The notes: generated by a model from the letters alone, not told the origin. A DNA stretch of 64,000 nt from Maribacter stanieri (GCF_900112245.1 NZ_FOYX01000001.1:359856-423855), one strand, 5' to 3'; numbered from the stretch's first letter, positions 42,190 through 50,744 are shown. Program-made: numbers and translations.

Positions 42190-45027
42190 ATGAAACTCAA
42201 GTTATTATTAATTTTACTCATCACTTTTTCCGCTCAAATAATATCTGCGCAAGAGGGTATTATATCAGGAACTGTGAACGACGGTGAATTTAATGACGTT
42301 CTGCCTTTTGCTAACATTCTTATTAAAGGAACTACAAAAGGTACCACATCAGATTTTGATGGAAAATATGTTCTAGACGTAGAGCCAGGCACATACACCG
42401 TTACTTTTTCGTATTTAGGATACGAAACAAAAGAAGTAGCAGAAGTAATCGTTGCACCTGGTGCAGAGCAAATAATAGATATTACATTAAACCCGCTTGC
42501 CAATGCGCTAGACGAAGTTGTGGTTACTACCACAGTTAGTAAAAACACAGAAGCTTCCGTGTTAAACCTACAAAAGAATTCGGTAGCATTATTAGATGGT
42601 TTATCCATACAAAGCATTAAAAAATCTGGTGCTAGCGATATTGCAAGTGCTATTAAATCGGTACCTGGTGTATCTGTACAAGGAGGTAAATTCGTTTACG
42701 TTCGTGGTTTAGGTGACCGTTACACTAAATCCATTTTAAATGGTGTAGATGTACCTGGTCTTGATCCAGATAGAAACACACTTCAATTAGATATTTTCCC
42801 TACCAATATATTAGATAATATAATTGTTGTTAAATCTGCAACCGCAGATCAACCTGCAGATTTTACAGGTGGTGTGGTTGATATTGTTACTAAAGATTTC
42901 CCATCAAGAGCAGAGTACAGTTTCTCTGCTGGTTTAGGTTATAACTCTAGCATGCACTTTAAGGACAATTACCTTAGCTATGATGGTAGTCCAACAGATG
43001 CATTAGGTTTTGATAATGGTCAAAGAGATTTAGCAATACCACAAAATATAGAAACTCCTTTACCTGTTGTAGACGGTAATAGATCTGCTGCCTTAACAAG
43101 ATTATTGGAACCAAATCTAAAAGCACTAGAAAATCAAAGTGGTGCAGATTTCAATATTGGTTTTACAGCTGGCAACCAATACGACCTTAATGAAGATGGA
43201 ACTAAAAAAATAGGTTACTTAGCCTCTCTTACGTATAAAAACAGTACTGATTTCTACGAAGATGCTGTTAGCGGACAAGTATTTAGAAAACAAGATCAAG
43301 ACAAATCTGTTCTTGAGCTAACCGATGATAGAACACAATCTGGTAATATTGGTGTTAACAACGTACTTATTAGTGGGCTTGCAGGTATTTCATTAAAAAG
43401 CCTTCAGTCTAAATACAAGTTGAATGTATTACATATACAAAATGGAGAATCTGGTGCTTCATATATTAGACAAGATAATTTTAATGTAAACTCTAATACT
43501 ATTTTCAAAGATGTATTAACGTATACACAACGTTCTATTACCAACATTCTATTAAATGGTGAACACACGAACGAAGATGCTTCTTGGAAAGTTTCTTGGA
43601 AAGTTTCGCCAACATTCTCTAAAATCTATGATAAGGATTTGAGAACGACTCCATTTAGATTTGAGCCAGAAACTGGAAACTTTACTATTTCTCCTAGTGA
43701 ATCTGGAGACCCTAGTAGAATTTGGAGGGACTTAGAAGAATACAATGTAGCTAGTAAATTAGATCTTACAAGAAAGCATCAATTATTTGGTAGAGATGCA
43801 AAACTTAAATTTGGTGGTGCGTTTACTATTAAAGAAAGAGACTTTGTTGTTAATCAATTCTCGACACCTATACAATCACAAGCAGGAAACTATAGTTTAA
43901 ATTTTGAAGGTAATGCAGATTTAGTTTTAGCTCCTGAAAATATTTATGATCCTGAAACAAGAGAAGGTACTTATGTAAGACGTGATTCTAATATATCCGA
44001 TTCTTTCAACTCTCAAATTACAGTTGGTGCAGGTTATGTTGGCGATGAATTTAAACTATCTGATAGGTTTAACGCAATTGTTGGTGTAAGATTTGAAAAG
44101 TTTGACCTACGTTACTCAGGTGAAAACCAAGATGGTGAAGTTTTTGACAATCAAACAATTTTAGATAAAGCAGATTTCTTCCCTTCTGCCAACTTTATAT
44201 ACGAACTAAACGAAGAAGCAAATAAGAAAATAAGAGCTTCGTTTTCTAGTACTACAGCAAGACCTTCTTTTAAAGAGGCTTCTAACGCACAGATTTTTGA
44301 CCCTGTATCAAGTACTTTCTTTATCGGTAATATTGATATTCAGCCAACCTATATCAATAACTATGATATAAGATTTGAAGCTTATGGCGAAGGAACAAAT
44401 TTCTTCGCGATCAGTGGTTTTGCTAAAACTTTTGATGATCCTATAGAACTTACTTTTATTAGAGAAGCTAGAGGGCAATTTATTCCTTTAAACCTAGGTG
44501 ATGCCAAAGTATTTGGTGCTGAATTGGAATACAGAAGAAATATGGGCTTTATACCAGGATGGGAAAATTTCAATTTCAATGCTAACATTTCTGTTATTGA
44601 ATCTCAGCAAACATACAGTGAAGATGAAGAAGCAGCAAGAATCGATAACTTAAGAACAGGTGAAACATTAGATGATACGAGACAATTACAAGGGCAGTCT
44701 CCTTTACTTTTAAATGTTGGGTTTAGCTACGATAATAATGACAATGGATGGCAAGGTGGTATCGTTTACAATGTTCAAGGTAAAACTTTAGAGATTGTAG
44801 GTAACGGCGATATTCCAGATGTTTACACGCTACCTTTCCACAACTTAAAAATGAACTTAAGTAAAGAGTTTGGAAAAGAGAACAGCAGTAAAATATCTTT
44901 AAAATTCGAAAATATCTTGAACGATGACATTGAAAGTGTTTACCAATCTTTTGGAGCTCAAGACCAAGTTTATTCTTCTAGATATCCAGGACAAGCTATT
45001 TCTTTAGGATATAGCTACCAGTTCTAA
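42190..45027 (+). CDS. TonB-dependent receptor with CarboxypepD_reg-like domain
   Basis: A 945-residue outer-membrane transporter. The signal peptide runs to about residue 20 (ending IISAQ). A CarboxypepD_reg-like (Ig-like) domain lies at about 24-105 (GIISGTVNDGE...PFANILIKGTTKGTTSDFDGKY). The plug spans about 110-235, with YVRGLGDRYTKSILNGVDVPG, and the barrel extends to the C-terminal phenylalanine (SLGYSYQF). The TonB box region is not clear. No SusD-like gene is nearby, so this is not a glycan PUL. The partner is likely the beta-helix lipoprotein just upstream. The substrate is unknown; location next to a PhoBR-like pair suggests a phosphorus compound. Confidence 0.93.
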   Translation: MKLKLLLILLITFSAQIISAQEGIISGTVNDGEFNDVLPFANILIKGTTKGTTSDFDGKYVLDVEPGTYTVTFSYLGYETKEVAEVIVAPGAEQIIDITLNPLANALDEVVVTTTVSKNTEASVLNLQKNSVALLDGLSIQSIKKSGASDIASAIKSVPGVSVQGGKFVYVRGLGDRYTKSILNGVDVPGLDPDRNTLQLDIFPTNILDNIIVVKSATADQPADFTGGVVDIVTKDFPSRAEYSFSAGLGYNSSMHFKDNYLSYDGSPTDALGFDNGQRDLAIPQNIETPLPVVDGNRSAALTRLLEPNLKALENQSGADFNIGFTAGNQYDLNEDGTKKIGYLASLTYKNSTDFYEDAVSGQVFRKQDQDKSVLELTDDRTQSGNIGVNNVLISGLAGISLKSLQSKYKLNVLHIQNGESGASYIRQDNFNVNSNTIFKDVLTYTQRSITNILLNGEHTNEDASWKVSWKVSPTFSKIYDKDLRTTPFRFEPETGNFTISPSESGDPSRIWRDLEEYNVASKLDLTRKHQLFGRDAKLKFGGAFTIKERDFVVNQFSTPIQSQAGNYSLNFEGNADLVLAPENIYDPETREGTYVRRDSNISDSFNSQITVGAGYVGDEFKLSDRFNAIVGVRFEKFDLRYSGENQDGEVFDNQTILDKADFFPSANFIYELNEEANKKIRASFSSTTARPSFKEASNAQIFDPVSSTFFIGNIDIQPTYINNYDIRFEAYGEGTNFFAISGFAKTFDDPIELTFIREARGQFIPLNLGDAKVFGAELEYRRNMGFIPGWENFNFNANISVIESQQTYSEDEEAARIDNLRTGETLDDTRQLQGQSPLLLNVGFSYDNNDNGWQGGIVYNVQGKTLEIVGNGDIPDVYTLPFHNLKMNLSKEFGKENSSKISLKFENILNDDIESVYQSFGAQDQVYSSRYPGQAISLGYSYQF

Positions 45028-45048
45028 AATCTTTAAAATTCAGTAGCC

Positions 45049-45076
45049 AAAAGCCCGCAATTTGCGGGCTTTTTTT
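45049..45076 (+). terminator. Intrinsic terminator after the TonB receptor gene
   Basis: AAAAGCCCGC at 45049-45058, a five-base loop, then GCGGGCTTTTTTT. The stem is GC-rich and is followed by seven T residues: a textbook terminator, 22 bases after the stop codon. Confidence 0.9.
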
Positions 45077-45160
45077 ATTCTTAATAACCTATAACCATTT
45101 GATAACATTTAGCTCATAATAGATGTGGGATTATATCTTAATTTTAGTAAGAATCTTAAT

Positions 45161-45682
45161 ATGATGAAAAAAATTACCTTTTTTTTAGCTAGCTTTATTA
45201 TGGTCATTTTAGCTTCTTGCTCAAAAGAAGAAAATATAGACGAGTCAACATCTGATGAAATATTAAAACCGATTTCTAATGATGATGCATTTCTAATTCC
45301 TTCAGGAACACAAATCGTAAAAGACTCATTGCAATTTACAATGAGACTAAAAGACTTTGATTTGGAAATCGATTTTAATGAAATTCACTCAATATCTTTG
45401 TTTTTTAAAGACCCCATTTTAAATGAAATGAAACCTTTATCTTATATCGATTTAGAGAGGGACTATCGCATATCCTACGAAGGAGGAAGCGACCTTGAGG
45501 AATTAGACTATACCATTTATATTGAAAATGCTGACGGAACCGATTATTTTAGTTCAAGTTTCGAACTTAAAAACCTGACGATTATAGGCTTAAATATTTC
45601 CAAAATTAGAGATATCCCTACAGGAACTTTAGATTATAGAGATTTTGATCAGTTAGTTGATTATTTTAATCTTCACGATTAA
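45161..45682 (+). CDS. Small lipoprotein of unknown function (173 aa)
   Basis: The frame is open from 45125, but the lipoprotein signal starts at MMKKITFFLASFIMVILASCSKE, so 45161 (or the next ATG at 45164) is the better start. The lipobox is L-A-S-C. The mature part is acidic and has no recognisable domain; it contains the repeated pattern of Asp/Glu and hydrophobic residues seen in many Bacteroidota lipoproteins. It is 134 bases downstream of the TonB receptor terminator and is followed by its own, degenerate terminator, so it is a single-gene unit. I do not recognise its function. Confidence 0.7.
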   Translation: MMKKITFFLASFIMVILASCSKEENIDESTSDEILKPISNDDAFLIPSGTQIVKDSLQFTMRLKDFDLEIDFNEIHSISLFFKDPILNEMKPLSYIDLERDYRISYEGGSDLEELDYTIYIENADGTDYFSSSFELKNLTIIGLNISKIRDIPTGTLDYRDFDQLVDYFNLHD

Positions 45683-45704
45683 TTCTACTCTTAATTTTTT
45701 TAAT

Positions 45705-45731
45705 AAAAGTGCGCAAATTTCGGGCTTTTTT
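45705..45731 (+). terminator. Degenerate copy of the upstream terminator
   Basis: AAAAGTGCGC AAATTT CGGGCTTTTTT resembles the terminator at 45049-45076 base for base, with mismatches in the stem and one extra base. It follows the stop of the small lipoprotein gene by 22 bases, the same distance as the first one. Confidence 0.6.
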
Positions 45732-45808
45732 GTTTAGAATAATTCTTACAAGCATAGACTACACGCTACTAAAATCAATAGAAAAAGCGTAGTTAAAGTC
45801 ATAAAAAG

Positions 45809-45846
45809 TGCATTTCATCGATCTTTTTGCATTTCATCGATCTTTT
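45809..45846. repeat. Two perfect 19-bp direct repeats, candidate operator
   Basis: TGCATTTCATCGATCTTTT occurs twice in tandem, at 45809-45827 and 45828-45846, with no mismatch. The repeats end 44 bases before the -7 box of the next gene. The two-turn spacing on one face of the helix is what a dimeric activator would need. No such pair was found before the second, paralogous gene at 46411. Confidence 0.85.
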
Positions 45847-45890
45847 CACAATATCCACTCTTACAAAAACTAAAAGGAGTGTTAAATTCA

Positions 45891-45898
45891 TATATTTG
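45891..45898 (+). promoter_or_regulatory. -7 promoter box, TATATTTG
   Basis: Exact TAnnTTTG match 28 bases before the ATG at 45926. It supports the internal start of the T9SS-tail protein rather than the upstream one at 45827. Confidence 0.5.
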
Positions 45899-45925
45899 TG
45901 GCATAGCATTTGTAACCAGCTATAT

Positions 45926-46234
45926 ATGAAGCAACTTTACCTAATCATCTTCTTTTTTGTTATTTCCTTCAGCTATGGGCAAAGTTCTCAAAGCAATGGA
46001 GATATTGATGGTTTTAGTATGTACCCAAATCCGGTTACCACAGGTAAAGTCTATATTTCTACAAACCTTAATGCTCCGAAAGAAATTTTCATTTATGATG
46101 TTTTCGGTACATTATTACTAAAAACTACCATCTTAGGTAAAGAATTGAGCTTGTCAAATTTAGATGCTGGTGTTTACGTATTACGTGTTCTTGAAAAAAA
46201 CAAAATGTGTACACGTAAATTAATTATCAAGTAA
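45926..46234 (+). CDS. Mini-protein: signal peptide plus T9SS type A sorting domain (102 aa)
   Basis: The protein consists of a signal peptide (MKQLYLIIFFFVISFSYGQ, cleavage near 19), a short Ser/Gln/Asn linker and a complete T9SS type A C-terminal sorting domain. The domain runs from about residue 28 (FSMYPNPVTTGKVYIST) to the end (LDAGVYVLRVLEKNKMCTRKLIIK). There is no cargo domain. The frame could start at 45827, but the -7 box at 45891 and the signal peptide favour 45926. A paralogue of the same build follows at 46411. The normal role of such a tail is to direct a cargo through the type IX system and have it attached to the surface; what it does alone is unknown. Confidence 0.85.
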   Translation: MKQLYLIIFFFVISFSYGQSSQSNGDIDGFSMYPNPVTTGKVYISTNLNAPKEIFIYDVFGTLLLKTTILGKELSLSNLDAGVYVLRVLEKNKMCTRKLIIK

Positions 46235-46376
46235 TAGAATTACCAATTTTCATCTTACTTCTTATAATCCTTATCGGTTAAATACACATTTTCCCGACGA
46301 ATAACTTCGCCTATCTCATTGACCTACATAATCTTAGGTTTCACAACATTTTCGGTATCCTAGTAACACTTATATA

Positions 46377-46384
46377 TACCTTTG
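46377..46384 (+). promoter_or_regulatory. -7 promoter box, TACCTTTG
   Basis: Exact TAnnTTTG match 27 bases before the ATG at 46411, the same spacing as in the preceding paralogue. Confidence 0.5.
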
Positions 46385-46410
46385 AAGTGTTGATCCCAAA
46401 TCAATAAAAA

Positions 46411-46734
46411 ATGAAGAAAATCTACTTTATGCTATTTATGGTAGTATCTGTTGGGCTATATGCCCAAGACACCATAGATATCAACAACCTACGTAACGAT
46501 GAAATTGCCGGTTTTAAATTATATCCAAATCCAGCAATTGCAGATGTTGTTTATGTAACAACACAGTTAAACAACCTAAAAGAAGTTAAGGTATACGATG
46601 TTTTCGGTGAATTAGTGCTGACCGAAAAATTGTCTACAAAGGCAATGAATATTTCCCGCCTATCCCCTGGTGTGTATGTTGTGCAAGTAACCGAAAACGG
46701 TAAATCAATTACCCGCAAGCTTGTTATTAAATAA
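46411..46734 (+). CDS. Mini-protein: signal peptide plus T9SS type A sorting domain (107 aa), paralogue
   Basis: Signal peptide MKKIYFMLFMVVSVGLYAQ, then about 14 residues, then a T9SS type A sorting domain from FKLYPNPAIADVVYVTT to LSPGVYVVQVTENGKSITRKLVIK. It is clearly paralogous to the protein at 45926: both share the Y-P-N-P...K-E-x-x-x-Y-D-V-F-G core and the final R-K-L-[IV]-I-K. Each has its own promoter, so they are not an operon but a tandem duplication. The linker (DTIDINNLRNDEIAG) differs. There is no cargo domain here either. Confidence 0.88.
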   Translation: MKKIYFMLFMVVSVGLYAQDTIDINNLRNDEIAGFKLYPNPAIADVVYVTTQLNNLKEVKVYDVFGELVLTEKLSTKAMNISRLSPGVYVVQVTENGKSITRKLVIK

Positions 46735-46782
46735 ATATCCTACTTAATTTCTATCCAAAACCATTAAAATAATTTGGTTCAG

Positions 46783-46790
46783 TACCTTTG
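46783..46790 (+). promoter_or_regulatory. -7 promoter box that decides the LuxE-like start
   Basis: TACCTTTG, an exact TAnnTTTG match. A transcript from it would begin near 46797, after the frame's first ATG at 46774, so the ATG at 46810 must be the start. Confidence 0.55.
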
Positions 46791-46809
46791 TCATAATCGG
46801 CAAGAACCA

Positions 46810-47787
46810 ATGGAAAATAATGCAATTTTTGATATTCGCACAAAGAGGGATTTTTTAACTCAAGCACTGCGTATTTTCAAGTTTCAATACACCAATAATT
46901 CCGTCTACCAAGCATTTTGCAAACTTTTAAATGTTGACCCAGATGCGGTTCTTACTTTAGAGCAAATTCCATTTTTACCTATAGAATTTTTTAAGTCTAA
47001 AGAAGTTCTAAGTACTACCACCTTACCAGAAATAACTTTTACCAGTAGTGGAACAACCGGGAGTGAAACAAGTAAACACTTCGTTACCGACCTAAGTATA
47101 TACGAACAAAGCTATTTAAAAGCTTTTAATCACTTTTATGGAGATATTAGCGACTATTGTGTTCTTGCGCTATTACCTTCATACCTAGAGCGCACAGGTT
47201 CTTCCCTAATTTACATGGTTGAAGATTTAATTAAAAAATCTAATCACCCAAAGAGTGGTTTCTTTTTAAATGAATATGGACAACTTCAGGAATTGATACT
47301 TGAACTCCAAGAAACCAATACTAAAATATTGATTATCGGAGTTTCTTTTGCCTTACTTGAATTTACCGAACAGTATCAACTATCCTTAAAAGATGCTGTT
47401 ATTATGGAAACGGGCGGTATGAAAGGGCGCCGAAAGGAAATTGTACGACAAGAGTTACATCAATTATTATCACAGGGTTTCGGAGTGCAACAAATACATT
47501 CAGAATACGGAATGACAGAGCTTTTGTCACAAGCCTATTCTAAGGGAAAAGGCGCATTCGACTGTCCTAATTGGATGAAAATTCTAGTACGAGATACCGA
47601 AGACCCACTTACCTATTTAAACACTGGAAAATCTGGCGGAATAAATGTTATAGACTTGGCGAATATTAATTCTTGCTCATTTATAGCAACTCAAGATTTA
47701 GGTAAAATGAACCAAGATGGCACTTTTGAAATTATTGGAAGATTTGATAATTCTGATATTAGAGGATGTAATTTAATGGTGCTTTAG
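46810..47787 (+). CDS. LuxE/PaaK-like acyl-protein synthetase
   Basis: A 325-residue member of the adenylate-forming superfamily, close to LuxE (acyl-protein synthetase). The AMP/phosphate loop S79-S-G-T-T-G-S-E-T-S is present, as are GSSLIYMVEDL and the adenylation-region stretch E-Y-G-M-T-E-L-L-S-Q-A near 235-245. The C-terminal mobile domain is short, as in LuxE. LuxE activates a fatty acid and transfers the acyl group to an enzyme thiol. No luxC, luxD or luciferase genes are present, so the function is not bioluminescence. In many Flavobacteriaceae this gene stands alone and its partner is unknown. Its stop codon overlaps the 3' end of the convergent lipoprotein gene by four bases. Confidence 0.85.
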   Translation: MENNAIFDIRTKRDFLTQALRIFKFQYTNNSVYQAFCKLLNVDPDAVLTLEQIPFLPIEFFKSKEVLSTTTLPEITFTSSGTTGSETSKHFVTDLSIYEQSYLKAFNHFYGDISDYCVLALLPSYLERTGSSLIYMVEDLIKKSNHPKSGFFLNEYGQLQELILELQETNTKILIIGVSFALLEFTEQYQLSLKDAVIMETGGMKGRRKEIVRQELHQLLSQGFGVQQIHSEYGMTELLSQAYSKGKGAFDCPNWMKILVRDTEDPLTYLNTGKSGGINVIDLANINSCSFIATQDLGKMNQDGTFEIIGRFDNSDIRGCNLMVL

Positions 47788-48233
47788 TTTTTACTTAAAG
47801 AGTAATCTAATCCAGGACCATCACAAGCCATCCATAAGCTTGAAATCATTGTAGATGTTCTGTACATTAAAAGTTCTTTAGCATCGCCTGTACAATTGCC
47901 TGCTAGCTCTTTTCCCGTTTCAAAAGTAAGTTCTAAGTAATGATTAGCATCATCGTCATATTCAATTACTTCAAAACTACCTGTAGCTTCAAAAATTAAC
48001 CCATCTATAGTTCTTGACTTTAAGAAAGTGCCCTCAGGCGAAAAGATATAATACCCTTGCCATTCCATTTCTTCTCCTGTTGTTTCAGAATTTTGAAAGC
48101 TCCCTGACATTTGCACCAATTCCCATTTCTGTTCAGAAAAAACGAACTGAGTAGACGCTAAACCGAAGTCATCATCACTAGAACAGGATGCAAGAAATAC
48201 CAGATATAGAAATAAAACGGCATATTTTTTCAT
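47784..48233 (-). CDS. Lipoprotein of unknown function, lipocalin-like (149 aa)
   Basis: Signal peptide ending in the lipobox L-A-S-C (MKKYAVLFLYLVFLASCSSDDD). After an Asp-rich linker the sequence has an alternating beta pattern with W-x-L-V-Q-M-S-G-S-F near residue 37 and then Y-Y-I-F-S-P-E-G-T-F-L-K-S, which resembles small lipocalin-like lipoproteins of Bacteroidota. Two cysteines in the C-terminal half could form a disulfide bond. It overlaps the LuxE-like gene tail to tail by four bases. I do not recognise a specific function. Confidence 0.72.
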   Translation of the reverse strand: MKKYAVLFLYLVFLASCSSDDDFGLASTQFVFSEQKWELVQMSGSFQNSETTGEEMEWQGYYIFSPEGTFLKSRTIDGLIFEATGSFEVIEYDDDANHYLELTFETGKELAGNCTGDAKELLMYRTSTMISSLWMACDGPGLDYSLSKN

Positions 48234-48301
48234 AACACAAAGCCTTTTATGTATTTACAAGATACCTAACCGTTAAATAGTTGCGTTAAGCCGATCTTAA
48301 A

Positions 48302-48835
48302 TTAAAGCCCTAAAATTTTAGCATCTACAAAGAATGTAGAATTAACCTCTAATTCATGATCTGTACTCATTAATTCATCAGTAACGGTATTCAATCGCAA
48401 GCTGAATTCATCTTTCTTTATGTACTCTTTCAAATCTGTATCTGAGGTATCTAAAGTAATGACATTACCTGCATCTTCTGGCACTTCATCCAAATTTGCA
48501 ATTAGAATTTCTTCTAAACCATCTGCCGATATATACATTTCTATAGAATTTAGAAAGCTGAAATCTGCTTCTTCTGGCGAAATTATAACCAACTCTAAAT
48601 CTGTTAATTTAATTTCTTCGATTAAGTCTTTTCTGGTGTCATTTACAGCAAAAGTAGATTCTGAATTAGTTTCCATTTCTGGGGTAAAAACGTCAAACGG
48701 TAAATTAATTCCTGTAGATGATGGTATGGTAGCGCGTTGGCTATACTCCATATCAAACTTTGTTAATTCATCTATTTTATCGCAAGCAGTAAACAATACA
48801 AGTAAACAGATAAAGGAAATATACTTTTTAAACAT
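48302..48835 (-). CDS. Lipoprotein of unknown function (177 aa)
   Basis: Signal peptide with lipobox F-T-A-C (MFKKYISFICLLVLFTACDK). The mature part is highly acidic and threonine-rich and contains a possible beta-sandwich pattern (LTDLELVIISPEE, FLNSIEMYISADGLEEI, FSLRLNTVTDEL). There are no cysteines after the lipid-attached one and no known motif. A TAAATTTG -7 box lies 36 bases upstream at 48878-48871. It follows another small lipoprotein gene (47784-48233) on the same strand with a gap of 68 bases. Confidence 0.72.
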   Translation of the reverse strand: MFKKYISFICLLVLFTACDKIDELTKFDMEYSQRATIPSSTGINLPFDVFTPEMETNSESTFAVNDTRKDLIEEIKLTDLELVIISPEEADFSFLNSIEMYISADGLEEILIANLDEVPEDAGNVITLDTSDTDLKEYIKKDEFSLRLNTVTDELMSTDHELEVNSTFFVDAKILGL

Positions 48836-48870
48836 AATTTGGGGGTTTATGCTAGAAAACGTAATATGAA

Positions 48871-48878
48871 CAAATTTA
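48871..48878 (-). promoter_or_regulatory. -7 promoter box before the 177-aa lipoprotein gene
   Basis: The minus strand reads TAAATTTG, an exact TAnnTTTG match, 36 bases before the ATG at 48835. Confidence 0.4.
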
Positions 48879-48915
48879 TTCTAAGGGAATAGAAATATTC
48901 CCCCTTAAAACTGTC

Positions 48916-49302
48916 TTATCGTACAAAAATAAAGGTTACCTCATCATCAGAAATCTCTGGACTATCTTCATAAGTAAGTGTGAGTTGCGAACCTTTAACT
49001 TCAAAACGAAACACATTACCATCTGAAAAATTTATACGATTTGCTTGCCCTCCGTAAAAATGCTCTCCATTTTCCCTAAAAAAAGCATACTCGCTTTCAT
49101 GGGTAACAGTTACCATACTTCTTTCAGTATTAAAGTCGATTTTGGTTAACGAAAAATCTATATCAGGTTCAAAACCACAATAGCAAACTACATTAGAGAG
49201 TACCCATTCACCCTCTACAGCTTCATCTTCAATTACGCGATCATCATCTGAATTACAACTTAAAAACAGTAATGAAAAAACAATTAACAATCTCAATTTC
49301 AT
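48916..49302 (-). CDS. Small lipoprotein of unknown function (128 aa)
   Basis: Signal peptide with lipobox F-L-S-C (MKLRLLIVFSLLFLSCNSDDD). After the acidic linker, G-E-W-V-L-S-N-V-V-C-Y-C-G and later Y-F-alternating strands (FSDGNVFRFEVKGSQLTLTYED) suggest a small beta-barrel like those of lipocalin-type lipoproteins. The paired cysteines C38/C40 are unusual. It lies 48 bases after tyrS on the same strand and could be read through from it. Confidence 0.72.
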   Translation of the reverse strand: MKLRLLIVFSLLFLSCNSDDDRVIEDEAVEGEWVLSNVVCYCGFEPDIDFSLTKIDFNTERSMVTVTHESEYAFFRENGEHFYGGQANRINFSDGNVFRFEVKGSQLTLTYEDSPEISDDEVTFIFVR

Positions 49303-49350
49303 TCTACTACATTTTTAAATAAGAGTGCACAACAAGCTCAAAGTTGTTTT

Positions 49351-50643
49351 TTAGTTAAATACCAATACAAAATAATTTTTCTTACCTCTTTGTAATAGCA
49401 CAAATTTATCGTTAATTAAATCATTAGCTGTAATTAAAAAGTCTTCTTTTACTTTCTCTTTATTTACCGAAATCGAGTTCTGCTTCAACTCTCTTCTTGC
49501 CTCACCATTAGAACCTAAGAAGTTCGTTTTTGCCGCTAATGCCCCAATCATATCAAGACCATCTGTTAATTCTTCTTTTGAAAGTTCTGCTTGTGGCACA
49601 CCTTCAAAAATGTCTAAAAATGTCTTCTCGTTCAACCCTTTTAAATCTGACGCTGTTGATTTACCAAACAAGATTTCACTAGCTTTTACCGCATTGTCCA
49701 AATCATCTTGTGAATGAACCATAACCGTAATCTCGTCTGCCAATCTCTTTTGTAAAAGTCTTAAATGTGGTGCTTCTTTATGTTGTTTTATTAAGTCTTC
49801 AATTTCTTGTTGACCTAAAAATGTAAAAATCTTAATGTATTTATCGGCATCTTCATCTGATGTGTTCAACCAATATTGGTAGAATTTATAAGGTGATGTT
49901 CTTTCTGCATCTAACCAAACATTACCTCCTTCAGTCTTACCGAATTTTGTTCCATCGGCTTTTGTAATTAACGGACATGTAAGGGCATACCCTTTACCAC
50001 CGGCAATTCTTCTTATTAATTCTGTACCAGTAGTAATATTACCCCATTGATCGCTACCCCCCATTTGAAGGCTACAGTTATGTTGTCTGTATAAGTGAAG
50101 AAAATCATACCCTTGCACTAATTGATAGGTAAACTCGGTAAATGACATACCTTCTTTGGCTTCTGAAGAAAGTCGTTTTTTTACAGAGTCTTTAGACATC
50201 ATGTAATTAACCGTAATGTGCTTACCTACATCTCTAATAAATTCTAGAAATGAGAAATCTTTCATCCAATCATAATTGTTGACCAAAACCGCAGCATTAT
50301 CATCACTACCACTAAAATCTAAGAAACGAGATAATTGTTCTTTCAATGCATTTTGATTGTGACGCAGTGTTTTTTCGTCAAGTAAATTACGTTCTGCAGA
50401 TTTACCTGAAGGATCACCGATCATACCTGTAGCACCACCAATTAAAGCATATGGCTTGTGACCAGCTAATTGAAAATGGCGAAGCATCATTACCCCTACC
50501 AAATGACCTATATGTAAAGAATCTGCTGTTGGATCTATACCTACATAAGCAGACTGCATACCTTCTAATAAATGCTCTTCTGTTCCTGGCATTGCATCAT
50601 GCAACATTCCACGCCACTGTAACTCCTTGACAAAATTTGTCAT
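49351..50643 (-). CDS. tyrS: Tyrosyl-tRNA synthetase
   Basis: A 430-residue class Ic aminoacyl-tRNA synthetase that charges tRNA-Tyr. The HIGH signature is H44-I-G-H47 after D-P-T-A-D-S-L, the tyrosine pocket includes GGSDQWGNI (195-203), and the second signature is K233-F-G-K-T237. The final 70 residues form an S4-like RNA-binding domain ([29 protein letters not shown]). The length and K-F-G-K-T form are those of the bacterial TyrRS-1 class. A TATATTTG -7 box at 50676-50669 lies 26 bases before its ATG. Confidence 0.97.
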   Translation of the reverse strand: MTNFVKELQWRGMLHDAMPGTEEHLLEGMQSAYVGIDPTADSLHIGHLVGVMMLRHFQLAGHKPYALIGGATGMIGDPSGKSAERNLLDEKTLRHNQNALKEQLSRFLDFSGSDDNAAVLVNNYDWMKDFSFLEFIRDVGKHITVNYMMSKDSVKKRLSSEAKEGMSFTEFTYQLVQGYDFLHLYRQHNCSLQMGGSDQWGNITTGTELIRRIAGGKGYALTCPLITKADGTKFGKTEGGNVWLDAERTSPYKFYQYWLNTSDEDADKYIKIFTFLGQQEIEDLIKQHKEAPHLRLLQKRLADEITVMVHSQDDLDNAVKASEILFGKSTASDLKGLNEKTFLDIFEGVPQAELSKEELTDGLDMIGALAAKTNFLGSNGEARRELKQNSISVNKEKVKEDFLITANDLINDKFVLLQRGKKNYFVLVFN

Positions 50644-50668
50644 CTCTTCCTGAATTTTAATTGAAATG

Positions 50669-50676
50669 CAAATATA
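50669..50676 (-). promoter_or_regulatory. -7 promoter box before tyrS
   Basis: The minus strand reads TATATTTG, an exact TAnnTTTG match, 26 bases before the tyrS ATG. Confidence 0.5.
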
Positions 50677-50732
50677 AATGGAATTCCTACCAGTACATAG
50701 TAGATTTAGGCATGAATTTCACTCCTATTCGC

Positions 50733-50740
50733 TAAATTTG
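50733..50740 (+). promoter_or_regulatory. -7 promoter box suggesting a leaderless transcript
   Basis: TAAATTTG ends only four bases before the ATG at 50745. If it is the true -7 box, transcription begins at or next to the start codon. Confidence 0.4.
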
Positions 50741-50744
50741 AACT

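Noticed and set aside
46810..47787. Bioluminescence (lux) gene
   Set aside because: No luxC, luxD, luxA or luxB accompanies it, and LuxE-like proteins occur widely in non-luminous Bacteroidota.
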